From: Cristatella mucedo
Lineage: Eukaryota; Bryozoa; Phylactolaemata; Cristatellidae
Length of the DNA stretch: 64,000 nucleotides
Assembly (NCBI GenBank): GCA_009760855.2
Contig: WPIO01000041.1
Span: 2,550,501 to 2,614,500 of the forward strand
Reading direction: 5' to 3'
Below, one piece after another: positions 12,321 through 24,204 of the stretch. Each line of letters opens with the position of its first letter. Position 1 is the first letter of the stretch. The notes below the pieces were generated by a model. That model was not told the origin of the DNA, did no database searches, and saw nothing but the letters and a program-made list of their open reading frames with translations. A program made the position numbers and the translations under genes.

Positions 12321-12997
12321 CTTGGAGTTCACGCAGTCACCTGGGTGGCAAGAGACCGCCCACCCACTAAGCAGCGATGCGAATGCAGTTTCCTGAAATG
12401 TGAGCTGACTGTTTGGTGAAAGATCGGCTCACAAGAGAGCTCCGCAAAGTATCCGAAGTGGATAAACAATTTGACAGTTGAGTGGCCCCCCCCGGTACCG
12501 CCCACCAGGCTTTAATAAAGGAAAAAATACATCTATGAACGACACGTCTGTCCAGCTGAATAGAAATCATGCGCAGCGACAGCATTTAAAAGTGAGATTT
12601 ACGGATTTAGTCACCGATCTGACACGTTCTGTGCTCTCCGCAATTTCAGTTTGCCCTCTCCGCAATTTCAGTTTGCCCTGTTAGGCCTCCAAATTATTTG
12701 GCCCTCAGCCATTTCACTGTCTCTCCAGCGATTTGCTGCATGCTGGAAGTGGAGGCAATCAATAAGCTATAGACACAATTATTTCCAGCATAGAGGGAGT
12801 TCTCCGAAAAAGAACCTACTCTCTTAGGGTGCTGTAGCAATTATTGATTAGTTTTATCGCGGCCCGGCATCTGCTTCAGCTTTGAACAGGCAATGACGGA
12901 TGAGCTCACCAACCCCGCCGACCCTAAATACTAGTTATAACGATAAATAATTTGTACATTTACCAGAGACAGCTGAATTTATTACTAGGCACTCTTA

Positions 12998-13155
12998 GAT
13001 ATATATATATATATATATATAATGTAAAAAATATCTAGATGATTAATCATTATCGCGCCCTGAGAGAACCTAATCTCTACACAGTGCTTTACGTATTCCG
13101 CAATGCTCGAGCCCACAACGTCGGACATCGAAGGCGAGCACCTTACCAAACCTAG
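12998..13155 (-). mobile_element. SINE S2, tRNA-derived with LINE-like tail
   Basis: Reverse orientation. An (AT)n tail lies at 13001-13021, then the complement of the LINE-like tail (gcgccctgagagaacctaat), then the B-box complement (gctcgagcccacaac) and 'gcgagcacctta' from the head. Diverged copy. Confidence 0.65.
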
Positions 13156-13517
13156 GCAAGACCAGGGTGGCATAAGGAAGAAATGGCGATCTCCGCTAAT
13201 CCCGCGACTCCAAAGCCGCGATTCCAACGCGGTCGCGTTAACCGCTAATCCCACAGATAAGATCCGTCAGAAAAACGTCCACGGAATAAGACTCTCGCGC
13301 AATGCCGCCATTGCAGGCCGAGTCATTCTCCTGTCTAGGTCGAGGTGGGTCACCGAACACGCTCCTGGCCTCCGGCAGCGAATCACGCGCGAGGGCTGAA
13401 TAGCCAGCTGTACGACGGCTCGCAGTACGACGCGGCGAGGCGACAGCTGCGGTCCGCTCGGAGGGTGGGCGGGCCGCGGCGGCCGCCTCGCGCGTCGGTG
13501 CATCCCTTCGGCGCTAC

Positions 13518-13660
13518 CGGCAGGAGAGAGGCGCGCGCGGGCGTCGTGAGGCGGCGACGCGCGAGAGAAGCCGCGCGAGAGCGTCCGACTTGCTCTGGTC
13601 GATGAACTTCTGTATGCGGTCTTCGACTTCCCGCCGGAAAGGGGACGTCGTCGGCAAGTT
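13518..13660 (-). CDS. Candidate internal exon, hydrophilic protein, unidentified
   Basis: Minus strand. A strong acceptor (tttctgatttgcag above 13660) leads into NLPTTSPFRREVEDRIQKF and IDQSKSDALARLLS, amphipathic and charged as in a helical protein. A possible donor (CCG|GTAGCG) follows 13518. The same frame is also open upstream to an ATG at 13741, so this could instead be part of a first exon. Phase does not fit a direct join to the 10168-10694 exon with this donor. Family not recognised. Confidence 0.35.
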
Positions 13661-13875
13661 CTGCAAATCAGAAAGCGAGCGAACCGTCTGCCGCAGGCAA
13701 GTGCGGCGGCCATGCGCGGCGACCCGGTGGAAGCGAGTCATCGCGGCGGCGGCGGCGGCGGCGGCGGGCCGGAAGCGGAGGCCGGGAAGCGGAGGCCGGG
13801 AAGGCTAAGAGCGCGGCGGCCATTCGCGGCCGCAGGTGACCGAAGGCGGAGGGGGCGTTCGTTCGCTTTCTCGGG

Positions 13876-13977
13876 AAGGAGCGCTTCGCCGAGGGAGGAA
13901 GGAAGGAGCGCTTCGCCGAGGGAGGAAGGAAGGAGCGCTTCGCCGAGGGAGGAAGGAGCGCTTCGCCGAGGGAGGGC
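13876..13977. repeat. 27-bp minisatellite, four units
   Basis: Units starting aaggagcgcttcgccgaggg occur at 13876, 13903, 13930 and 13953 (spacing 27, 27, 23). The 27-bp period keeps frame on both strands; the last unit has lost 4 bp. It may be coding or simply tandem-duplicated. Confidence 0.9.
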
Positions 13978-14199
13978 GCCTCGAGCACTCACCACCGGGT
14001 CGTCTCCGGCGAAGTCGGGCGAAGTCGGCTCTCGGACGCTCTTAGAGCCGCCTTCCCGCTCGCTGTCCGAAGCCGAAAGAGGCGCTGCGAGGAGAAAAGA
14101 GCGGGACGATGGCTGCCCGCCGCGAGGACACTCGGACTCAGTCCGGGCGAACGAAAAATACCCAGCCACCCCGCGAAGCCGCCCTCACTGGTGAGGGGT

Positions 14200-16430
14200 C
14201 ATGACCTCGAGTCCGCTTCGCCTGACCGGCGATCGCAGCCGACAGGCGTCTATCGGCCAAATTTCAACGATCGCACCGCCATCTCTCGGCCAAATTTTAG
14301 CGATCGAAATTCAGTTTTTACACCCTCTCTCCGATCGTTCGGCTAAGACGAAGCGCCTCGATCGGGCCCGTAAAAAAAGACCCTTCGCTTCCACTCGGCC
14401 GCTTCCGCCTTCTTTGCACTGGCTGGGGGCGCGGCTGCTCGCAGAATGGTGCCGCAGCCAGCGCCAGCGCCAGTTACAGACGGAGATGCTTTGCATTGCA
14501 AAGAGAAGAGTAGGCGAGTAGAAGGTCTGCAAGATTAATAGCCTTCGTAGACCGGTAGACGAGCTGAAGTTAGCGGGTGCAGGCTTGAAGGTGGAGTTGA
14601 GAAGCAGTGTGAGACGCAGGATGAAGACTCCCCGTACGAAAGACGTCACCTTGAAAGGGGCCTATTTCTTGGCAAATTTGCTGACAAGGAATTTGCACTC
14701 CGCCTTTGAAGCTTGGGGCGTCTGGGTACTGAAAAGTCACAATGACCAAGGTCAAGTGGATAACAAATAAAAAAAGCTGGTTTTTCCCTTGACGGCACTG
14801 GTTGTTTTCTTTTCATACTTTCTTTCATTCCTTCTTTCACTCTTTCTTTCTTTTCATTCCTGCCTCACTCTTGGCCAATAAGTAGAGCCACGCTTTGCTT
14901 CCGAATCATTGCCAAGTGTCTCCTAAGTCTTGGACCGCGCCCAGTCTTGGTGGCGCGTGTACCAAAGGCGCAAGCAGAACAGAAGCGGGAACGAAGCAAG
15001 ACTCGCCGAGGGAACGCACATTAACCGCGTGTTGTCTGCTCCCTCCTTCCTCCATCCGGTGTGGAGTTGAGACATAGAGCTCGAGCGGCAACACCGCAGT
15101 TCAAGATTATTTTTTAAGTAGCACCTTAGCTTTATCAAGTGCATTATTATTATTAAGCGATAGCTACAGCAAAAAGCGGAGTTTGAGACGGCGGTTTCTT
15201 CGACTTTCGGCTAACGTTTCTTAGAGCTACGACTCCTCTCACCCAGTCAATTGCGGACACCGTTCACACCAGTCTGACCTGCTTAGCGTATGGAATAAAG
15301 GCAAGCAACAGGAGGAGTGAGGACACGCGGTGGTTTTTAGCTGGCGCCAGCTACACCAGCGCCGCCGCCATGTTTGCTGCGTCGTATTCGCAGCGCTTCT
15401 ACTAATTAAATTACCATTTCTCTCTGCGATGGTCTTCTGGGCCTTAGACAGACCGGCTGATATTGCGGCGATAAGATTTTCTGAAATAGAAAAAGGAAGA
15501 AGCGTTTCAGCGGCGTGGTAAGAGTCTTTTCAAAAAGAAGTAATCTCGCCCAAATTGCGCGTTGGTCGGCGAATCCAGATTCTAAGCTCGAATATGGGCT
15601 CTGCACTTTGCAGATTCGACGCGATATAAGCCAAGAGCTGTCAATGGGTATGTATTAGCACTGGATAGCACTAGGTTTGGTTAGATTATTACAGTATGTA
15701 TATACGTGGGCTTAGGAAGAATGAGCGAGCGAACGCGTCGAGTGCAGCGCTAGTTACGGTTGCTGGACCTAAGAAGTAAGTCCACTCGCCTACAAAGTAA
15801 ATTCTAGCCGTGTTTAACTCTAGCCGCTGAATGTCCTGATAAGTACAAATTAGCTCCAGCACAATTGCAATAACTCCCAAAAAAGTCTGGTCTGCAGTGA
15901 TTATTAAATTATAAATTACAGGTGCGTTGCATCTTTGTCTAGGATAACGATGTGCATAGTTTCTGGTAACATCGATCACAATTATACGTTTGCTTAAAAC
16001 TCTTAGAGGATAAAGTCTTGAAACTTTTCCAGGGCACTTCGCCTAGATCGGAAATGAGGCTTGTTAACTGATTACTAATAATAGCATTTGCAGAACGCAC
16101 ACTAATAAAGTGGAATACATATGTTGGAAATGAATTATGTCAGGAGCCAGCGCGTTCATGACGTGGGTCTAAATATTTTTAATTCCAGTTCTTAAAATAG
16201 AGTTTATTCCGGTTCTTAAAACAGAAAGTGAAATAACCTCTGGTAGTAGCCAGGCACCACAATCAATTAGCTGCATTTAACAGCTCACACTGGTTCATTC
16301 AGTTCATTCAGGTCAGTAATGGCTACAATGTTTTTACTGAGGATGGTTAAGTGTAGCCTGTTCTCATTATGAGCTTTCAAGTTTTTCTACTGCCGAGTAT
16401 TATCAATAATTACTGCACTAGGAAAGCAAA
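14200..16430. other. Unannotated stretch
   Basis: No gene recognised. It includes a (TTTC)-rich segment at 14810-14860 and a LINE-A tail remnant near 15110-15160 (tttatcaagtgcattattat). Otherwise it is unique-looking, AT-rich sequence with short frames only. Confidence 0.4.
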
Positions 16431-16439
16431 TATGGTTTG

Positions 16440-16575
16440 GGTCAGTGATTAAAGTGCTCCGACCATATTTAGGCCGAGGTCGTGGGCTCAAGCCCTGTGG
16501 CATATGTGAAGCGCCTGAATAGAGATTAAGTTCACTTAGGGCGCTATATAAATGAAATATATTATTATTATTATA
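16440..16575 (+). mobile_element. SINE S2, 5'-truncated, sense orientation
   Basis: Contains the B-box region (gtcgtgggctcaagccc), then gaagcgcctgaatagagatt, aagttcacttagggcgctat and an ATT tail. It is the clearest plus-strand example of the S2 tail and aligns directly with the LINE-A 3' end. Confidence 0.75.
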
Positions 16576-16649
16576 AATATCAGCAAATTTAAGATCTCCG
16601 CTGAACGGAGTAACGTGTGCTGGGACAGTCACTTGAAGCACAACTCAGC

Positions 16650-17095
16650 GTATTTCCTAGATCGTCTGCAAGAAAGCGGAATGCTCTGTTCCAAAGTGAC
16701 CGATCGTTAGAAAGCCACACAAGCTCCTCAGTAAAGTGTGCCTACTTTCAGCTGCGTAACATCGTGAACATTCAGGCCTGCTAAGGCAGGGATGTTACAT
16801 TCAAATTAGCACATGCACTTTTGACATCCAGTGAGCACTTATGTAACTCACTGCTTGCTGGTCTACCGTCAGGTGCTTACAGTTGGTGCAAAACTCTGCA
16901 GCTAGGCTAGTCTGTAGCTCGCTAGCGTTGCAGTTTCCACGTCAGATCCCTTTTCGGCTACCTGCACTGGCTCCCAGTCTAGCAGCTTATCGATTTTATC
17001 GAGTTCTGCCACTCACTTTTGGGTCTCTTCACTCTCTATCTTCCGTCTGTCTGTCAGAAATGCACCAAAACCAGCATCGTATCACCCACTTTTGT
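16650..17095 (+). mobile_element. LINE-A, degenerate, left half of an interrupted copy
   Basis: Matches LINE-A from the 'ttccaaagtgaccgatcgtt' segment through 'ttggtgcaaaactctgcagc' to 'catcgtatcacccacttttg'. Many frameshifts and stops. The match stops at about 17095, where an antisense LINE-B begins, and resumes at 17740. Confidence 0.8.
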
Positions 17096-17735
17096 AATGC
17101 ATTGTATCTCCGTCTGTAACTCTGCAAAGCCACAAAGACTATGTGGGCGTTACGCAGGAAAGTTTTTTACAGCGAACTCACAGCCTCAGAGACTTTCGGT
17201 ACAAATTCGGTAGCCAAAGGACTTCATCTCATGCAACAAAGAGAAAGCGGGAAGCATAGCAGGAATCAGGAGAGCAGTTGAGGTAGTGAGTATCATGGAA
17301 ATAGCATCTCAGAACCGCTGAAACGGATGAGTCATAGTCGGTAGCAGGAGAGTAGTTGTCGTTTCGTAATAATCGTGGAAGCGATTTCTACAGTCTAGGA
17401 CCTGCAAAGTTAAAGCTTCTGTCGCCAACAGTCTTTAAGCGGAATAATGAATCAGCCAATTCATTATCCATAAGGACCTGGGGGAACGAGGAGGCTAGAA
17501 TTGGTGCAGCAGTTGAGCTAGGTATGGAGGAGCCAAGCCGTGGCGGGCCTTGTAGATCAGCGTAAGAACTTTGCTCTGTATCCGTTGATGAACCGGCAGC
17601 AATCCAAGCTCTTTTAACAAAGGAGACACGTAGAAAAACGTCTGGGATTTTCAAACTAGCCTGGAAGCCATATTCATAGTCATCTGCCGTAGCGTAGTTG
17701 TTTTTATGGTAGCACAGCCTAAAGAGGCTTATAAT
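17096..17735 (-). mobile_element. LINE-B copy, inserted into LINE-A
   Basis: Reverse orientation of the LINE-B 3' part: 'tgtatctccgtctgtaactc' at the left is the complement of its 3' end, followed by complements of the gcgctatacaaaactctcc tail and the coding end (88 codons open at 17654-17388: RLKTVGDRSFNFAGPRL on the minus strand). It lies inside the LINE-A copy. Confidence 0.85.
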
Positions 17736-17739
17736 ATTT

Positions 17740-18160
17740 TCTGACTCAAATCAATTTTCTGTGCCTCGAGCCAACCTCAAATCCTTTTGAGACCTTGCCT
17801 GAAGTGCGTATGATCCCAAAGCCTGGAACTCACTCCCGACTGACTTCAAATCAGCCCCTGACTTGACGACATTAAAAATAAGCTAAAATCCACAAGTTTC
17901 TCGAAGAATTGTGTGGGTACTTGCGATTCGTCTTTTGTGTGCTTTTTTGTGCTGACAATGTGCATGCTACCACTAACCATATTTTGCATGTTGATATTAT
18001 GCATGTCACCTCTAATCATACTATACTTGTTGACACTGTGCATGCTACCACTAACTATTTGATCATGCTTCCTTTAAAGCATATGCAAAGTGCCTCGAAA
18101 GAGACCAGAGATTCTCTGAGGGCGCTGATACAGATGTATTCTCATTATTATTATTAGTAG
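17740..18160 (+). mobile_element. LINE-A, right half of the interrupted copy
   Basis: Resumes with 'acctcaaatccttttgagac' and runs through the 3' UTR, where three GTGCATGCTACC-type repeats occur rather than two, to a degenerate stem-loop and ATT tail at about 18120-18160. Confidence 0.8.
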
Positions 18161-18715
18161 TAGTAGTTCAAGTAATCGCTTAGAAAGGAACTTAAGTTAC
18201 TACTACTACTACTAATAACAATAATACATTAGTGATCGGGATCGCTTCGAAAGGAACTAACTGGTTATTTATCTACACAATGGCGAGGCAAGGTGAGGAG
18301 AACACATGAGATTTGACTTTAGCTGCGACTTGAATAAAAATAAAACTGTAAGTAGAACTTGTCGTTGAATTAGATCCTCATAGAGCTGAATCTCTCTCTG
18401 GGTACTTTAAATATGCGGTAAGGGAAACGTGTCAATATGGTTTTCGATAAAATTCATGGCGTCCGTCAGCACGCATATGCTTGAAAGGAACCTTTAAGTA
18501 CTGCACGCATTTGTATTATGTCACCCATGAAATAGATAAGAGGAATGCAAAGTCATTGCTTGTAGTGACCTAAGCGAGAAGCGCGTTGCAGAGATGAACT
18601 GGATTCCCGACCCCCGAAAGATTTGAATTGAGTGCCAAGGCGCTAGACGAGTAGACGCAGAGGACTGTGTGGTATGAGATCATGCTGGATGTGCAATAAG
18701 GTAGGCCAGGCTAGT

Positions 18716-18716
<1 letters not shown>

Positions 18717-18760
<44 letters not shown>
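18717..18760. repeat. (AG)n microsatellite
   Basis: About 21 AG units. Confidence 0.95.
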
Positions 18761-18761
<1 letters not shown>

Positions 18762-18829
18762 CGACATTCAAGTCAGACAGCTCAGCATCTGTCACCCGTA
18801 ACGTCGAAGAAGGTAGTGCATCCGCCCAT

Positions 18830-19325
18830 GTGAACTGCCCAACAGTCTGCGAATTTGTGACACCCCGGCTCGACCTCGGTAGCTCTCCACTTTCAAGTCT
18901 TCCCTTTTCTAGTTCTCGTGCTTCTTCACTCACAATTAGTGCAAAACTCGGCAGCTTGGCTGTGAACGTGGTGAACGTCTGTGGTGAACGTCGCTGGTGC
19001 CACAGTACACCGCTTGTCACCGACCTGCTTTTGCTCCCCAGCAAAGCATCGTATCGACTTCAACATTTTGTGACTCATTTTAGGGTTCCTCCATTTTATC
19101 GCGAAAGCCTACCAATTTTTTAAATCGTCAAAGTTCACATAGAAGTACCCGCTTTCTGACTTGTTTGGTTTAGCAGTGCCAATAACCCATCTCAATTTCT
19201 GTGGATTAGCCCTGAGTTGCCATGCATTCTAAGCCAAGAAACCGGCTACTGACTGTCATGCATCACGACATCCTCTGACTTGCCAGCATTTGAATGGGAC
19301 TAAAAACGCACCAACAAATTTCTCA
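18830..19325 (+). mobile_element. LINE-A, highly degenerate
   Basis: Recognisable segments are 'ttagtgcaaaactcggcagc', 'cgacctgcttttgctcccca' and 'gacttgccagcatttgaatg', in the same order and spacing as LINE-A. Heavily mutated, with no open frame. Confidence 0.6.
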
Positions 19326-19329
19326 CACC

Positions 19330-21056
19330 TTTCTCTCTTTTTTAACGCATGTTTGCTTTATCTTATTCATCGTAGAACTTCGTAAGATCAGCTTTCTGGG
19401 CTGGTTCTGTCTCCTAGTGTTATGGATCATTCCATAAATTAAGCTTTCGTTGAGCTCTCGCTGAGCATTTCTCTTTTGCTTGTTTTTCGCGAGTTGCTTG
19501 CGATAGTTACGCTTGCTTTGTGCGTGGGTGGCTTTCATCTGTTCCAGATCCATTGCTAACAAAGTTTAGCCATTTCTCACTTTAGTTAATTTCTCACTGC
19601 TTGTCTTCATGAAATTAATATTTCCATTACGTGAGTGCATTTGGCCATTGTTATCTTGCGTTTCCGCTTACCCACGCATAATCGACAAGTTGGGGCCGAT
19701 AGAGGTTTCTGAAACCCGCTACGGATGCCGTTCGCTGCCGCAGAACTGCGGAGGCGCGAATACTGCATTAAATTGATAAAAAAAAATCGGAATGTGCATC
19801 CTAGATCCTTACTTGTTGGTGGCTGCGGACCATCTAGCTTAACACGGCTCGCAGTAATTTACGCCTGACTCGGGAGGCAACACTTCAATTGACCTTGAGA
19901 GCGGAGAAGACTCCATTTCGCTTCAAAGACTGCAATCGCAGTGTCTGCTTGTAGCGAGTTTTCTCTGAGCAGTGCAATCCTTATCGGGAAAGCGACTGAG
20001 CCGATGGCTGACTCTGCGGTCGTCACCGAACTATTACAAACCCACAGCTGATGGAGCTTCGCTTCCTACGACTATCCCGGCACCTGTCGTAGTGTCTACT
20101 GCGTGCTCACTCCGTAATGTCTGGCGACACACCAAGGGCAGTCAGCCCGTAAGCTACTAGCGCACAAAGCTTCAGCTTGCGGCGCGAGCTATTACCCGTC
20201 TTAAATTCCCCTTGTGCCGCATCTTCATTGAGCTGGGGCAACACGATGGCATTGCAGCTGGGTCTGCTGTGGCGTACGTGGTTCGGCCATCGGTCTCCTC
20301 CCGTCAGCTCGAGAGAGTTGTTCGAACCGAGGCGAGTTTTCGAACCGACTTGCAGAGACTGCAGCGGCGCTAGTTGCTGGGTCAGCGACGACATGCAGTG
20401 CAACTACGAGCGGCAGTCTAAACCGTTGGCGGTTAGTGGCGACGGGAGCAGCTTGAAGTTAATCGCACGTGCATCCGAGCAGTCAATTCGTTGCCAGTTG
20501 CAAGTTTGGGCATTAATCGCGGCCGCCGAACCGCTACGAGCGGCGAGCGTCCTCGCGACGCGAGGCTGGGACACAACGCGCTCGATGCCAACCAGCAGCC
20601 GGCTGCCGCCATTACGGCAGCCGGCATTACTAACTCCGCCTAGCTCCGCCACTCCGTTAACAAACATCGCTAGGGCGAGCCGTGCAAGACTCGATAGGAC
20701 TCTCCGCGGCCTGCAGCACTCTGACTGTTTGGGCAGCTTGCGTTGTAGGCTAACGTCGCTCAACGTTCTGGCTTTGTTACTTTGCTGCAAATCTGGCGGC
20801 ACCGACGCACCGGCCAGTGCTCTCCGTCCTCGCTCCGACGCTTAAAAAACTTCCTCAGCGAGAGAGCGCTGCCGAGCACGAGCCTGAGGCTCAGACTGAC
20901 CTCCAGATCCAATCACCTGCATGCCGTTAGCTTCGGCAAGCGCGTGAGATGCAGAGCCCACCGAGCGGCACTGCCGACGATAGGTTACAATAATGGCGTC
21001 AGCCGATCCAGAACAGATGCAGTACGAGCCACTGAAGCGAGAACGCGGTAGGGCAT

Positions 21057-21057
<1 letters not shown>
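19330..21057. other. Unannotated stretch including a CpG-rich part
   Basis: 20200-20900 is CG-rich and stop-poor on both strands. The 222-codon plus frame there starts at TTG and has no protein-like signal I can recognise. A short perfect hairpin (ggctgccg...cggcagcc) lies near 20602-20625. No gene is called. Confidence 0.35.

Positions 21058-21125
<68 letters not shown>
21058..21125. repeat. (AG)n microsatellite
   Basis: About 33 AG units, then degenerate GAAAGT repeats near 21195-21213. Confidence 0.95.
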
Positions 21126-21126
<1 letters not shown>

Positions 21127-22510
21127 AGAGAAAGTGAAGGACGGGGCTTTGCTGGATATGTAAAAGATTGCGAGCGAGCTCGGGGACAAGAGCAGAAAGT
21201 GAAAGTGAAAGTGGGCGATACTCTTTGCCTAGGAAAGTGTGCGACCGCATAAATTCGTATCCGGTCCGACTTTGTCTGGTCCGCCTTTACCGGGCCTCTT
21301 TACTCGCACGACGGAAGGCGTAGTATGGTGCAGCCTCCAGAGGCTCGTTTGCCTCTGCGACCCCTGAATCTCAGGTAGCTTACGGTTAGAACAAGGCACA
21401 CTGGCAGCAGTGACTTGCGATGCTCGCGCTGGTTGTGGTTAGGAGAAGGACTGGGTATTGCTGGTCGGGCTACTTTCGGTTGGGAAGGCAGGCAGGTCTG
21501 GGACAGTGTGGCTCAAAACGAGGACCCAATCGGCGAAGGATGTGTTTGAGCGCCTTGTGTATACGCATTGTCGAGCATAGTCTCTCGACTTACTTAATAG
21601 TATAAGCCATTTAGGCTTTAATAATGAACTAGCCTATGGCTCGATGAGGACCTTCAGCATAATTACTAATGTAATCTATGGAGGGCTTATGGATGTATGA
21701 GGCCTTGATGTTACTCATTTTTCACTTTACGGGGAGGATGATTTTCAGCAGGGAAGAGCTACCTGTATGTCCAGATCTGAGGCGCTCTGAATTCAGTTCT
21801 GTTGCGAGAGCACAAACATACTTTTTGGTGACACGGAGAAAATTTTGGAATTTTAAGCTTGCTGTAACCATTCCGCAGAAACTGATCTGCTTCAGATTTA
21901 CCTTCTGCAAATTCTGATCAGGGCTTTTCTGCCGGTACCTCTGGATCTACAAGCAGCATTTGGCACTACCAACCACTATCGACCCCTCTGGAGTGCCTCT
22001 AAGCATGCCTAGGTATCACTGGCGAAGTACTAAACTGGGATAAGGTCGAGATGTCAGAGTGCATTGGTAAACATCTTACAGTTCTTTACGTAGCCCTTTG
22101 ACTAGGGTCTTCCTTAAAGTAAGAGCTACCTCAGAGTTTAGTCGTGGGCCCCTGATCTATATTTTCCATCTTGCCGAAGCCATTACTAAATCAAATCTCG
22201 GCTGATATTTCTATATCGACGGCACCCAGCGCTACCTATCCTTTGAAACTTCGAAGAATGGCTCCTCATCCGTCTCCCTTACCTTGACATTTCTCTTACC
22301 TTACCCTGCTCTTACTTCCTCCCTTACCTTTACCTTCCCTTACCTTGACGCCGACACCATCGACGACATTTGCATTTGAATGGCTGCTAATGTCCTAAAG
22401 CTGACGACGATAACGCCAACCTAATATTTATGGGCGAATCAAGTGTCATCCCCAAGCCGCAGACTTACCTCTTATTATTGATTCGAGTAGCATCGCACCC
22501 ATGACGTACA
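21126..22510. other. Unannotated stretch
   Basis: No gene recognised. A CTTACC-rich imperfect repeat lies at 22275-22350. Confidence 0.4.
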
Positions 22511-22514
22511 CCCG

Positions 22515-23665
22515 TATTTTATAAGCTTCTGTCGCCAACGGTCTTTAAGTGGAAGAGTGGAACAGCTAATTTATGGTCCATACAGGACCTGAGGGCACGA
22601 AAAGATTGAAAGTGGTGCAGCAGTTTAGCTAGGTACGAAGAAGCCAAGCTGTGGCGGACCTTGTGAGTCAGCGTAAGAACTTTGCTCGGTATACGTTGAT
22701 CAACCGGCAGCCATCTTAGCTCTTTTAGCAAAGGAGACGTGTGCTCAAACCTCTGGGATTTTAGGACCAGGTTAGAAGCCATATTCACAGCCAGCTGCAG
22801 CGGCCTAGTTGCTTTTTTGGTAGCCCACCTAAAAGGGAATTACAATAATCAAGCCGAGACAGAACTAAGGAGCTAGTTAAATTTTTTGCTAGCCACTGTG
22901 GAAGACAGCACCTGATCTTAGATAGGGATTGGACGTGATGGCAAGCTGTAGAGGCAGTCTTCTGAATTAAGCTAAAGTTTTAAATTTAGGCAGCTGTCGA
23001 AAACGAGACCACCTAAATTTCGAGCACGTGGTATTGGTCGCACATCAGCATCACCTATTAGAAGAGCAAAGCCTTCTAATCCGACCACACGCTTAAAGTG
23101 TCCTATGATCAGCAGCTCGGTTTTATCGTCATTTAGTTTCAAAAAGTTTTCCAACATCCAGGATCTAATGTCGGCAAGGCAAGCATTCAGTTTCTCAGTT
23201 GCTGCAGCAGATTCCGACGGTTTAAATCACAAATACAACTGAGTATCGTCAGCATAGAAGTGATATCCTATTCCGTGGGCCTTAATCACTTTTCCCAGCG
23301 GTTGGGTGTAAATGGAGAACAGCAAGGGGCCGAGGACGGACCCTTGAGGGACTCCACAGGTGACTGGTCTGGTGGGTGAGACCAGACCCCCACATGACAC
23401 GGATTGAACATGATAAGAAAAGTACGATTTAAACCACGCCAGTGCTTCGTCTGCCAGACATATCTTGTAAAATCGTTTAAGTAGGACATTGTGATCAATG
23501 GTGTCGAAGGCAGCTGACAGATCTAGCAGACCTAGTGCAGTGACATTCCGTCGTCGTTTCCACGTAGAATGTCATTGTTAACACGGAGGAGAGCAGTTTA
23601 TATGGAACGTCATTGTTAACACGGAGGAGAGCAGTTTCAGTGGAGTGCTGCCTCTTGAAGAGACA
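22515..23665 (-). mobile_element. LINE-B copy with RT segment, disabled
   Basis: Reverse orientation. Reading the minus strand from the right: [51 protein letters not shown] (near 23240), then LKLNDDKTELLIIGH and the coding end SLAPSYLAKLLHHFQ (near 22650). A TGA follows QLYL, and other breaks exist. A tandem duplication of about 33 bp (gttaacacggaggagagcag twice, 23577-23637) lies at its 5' side. The 3' tail is missing. Confidence 0.9.
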
Positions 23666-23979
23666 CTGCCTAGTTTGTGTCGAATAAGCATTAAGACTTA
23701 TCGCTATAATTATTTCATTAATTTCGGGTCTAGCATCGCCTGCATGGAAATCTTGCTGGTCTGCCTCATACGTAGAAATAATGTCTTTAACCCCTGGATG
23801 GAAGTCACTGCATGCTGCGAACCAAAGTTCTCACTGGCGAGCCACCCTGAGTGCAGCTTCGTGTGTTCGCTCATGCTGGTGCTGGTCTACACATGATTGC
23901 TCGCTCGTTATTAAACCTTGGTCGTTGCTTCTCTTATAGAAAGTGAGTGGCGTAGTGCCCGGATATGAAATCTGGTTCT

Positions 23980-24140
23980 CTTAGGGTACCATGCAAGCTA
24001 CTTACTATTACTATTTTCTGAGCTCGGGCAATTGAATATGCTAGCGTCCGGACCCGTTATTCAAAAACGGGCATTACCCTTAAAGCTTTAGTTCTGTATG
24101 GTGCAATGCAAACGAAATATTATTTTTATTATCATTTATT
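23980..24140 (+). mobile_element. Two LINE/SINE 3' tail remnants
   Basis: 'ggttctcttagggtaccatg' with TACTATTACTATT, and 'ttagttctgtatggtgcaat' followed by ATTATTTTTATTATC, each resemble the LINE-A/S2 terminal stem-loop and ATT tail. Too short to assign to a family. Confidence 0.45.
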
Positions 24141-24204
24141 AAAGATACGTGACATAGCTCCTAGTTTGACACATTTCGATGCTTATAACTGTCGGTCGCC
24201 GAAA

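Larger units (their letters stand above)
13400..14200. other. CpG-rich block with minisatellite
   Basis: GC-rich sequence holding the 13518-13660 exon candidate on the minus strand and the 27-bp repeat at 13876-13977. Other frames here are low-complexity and not credited as genes. Confidence 0.4.

Noticed and set aside
20177-20845. 222-codon plus frame
   Set aside because: TTG start, no domain, and the opposite strand is also open over 132 codons. Best explained by GC-rich, stop-poor sequence.
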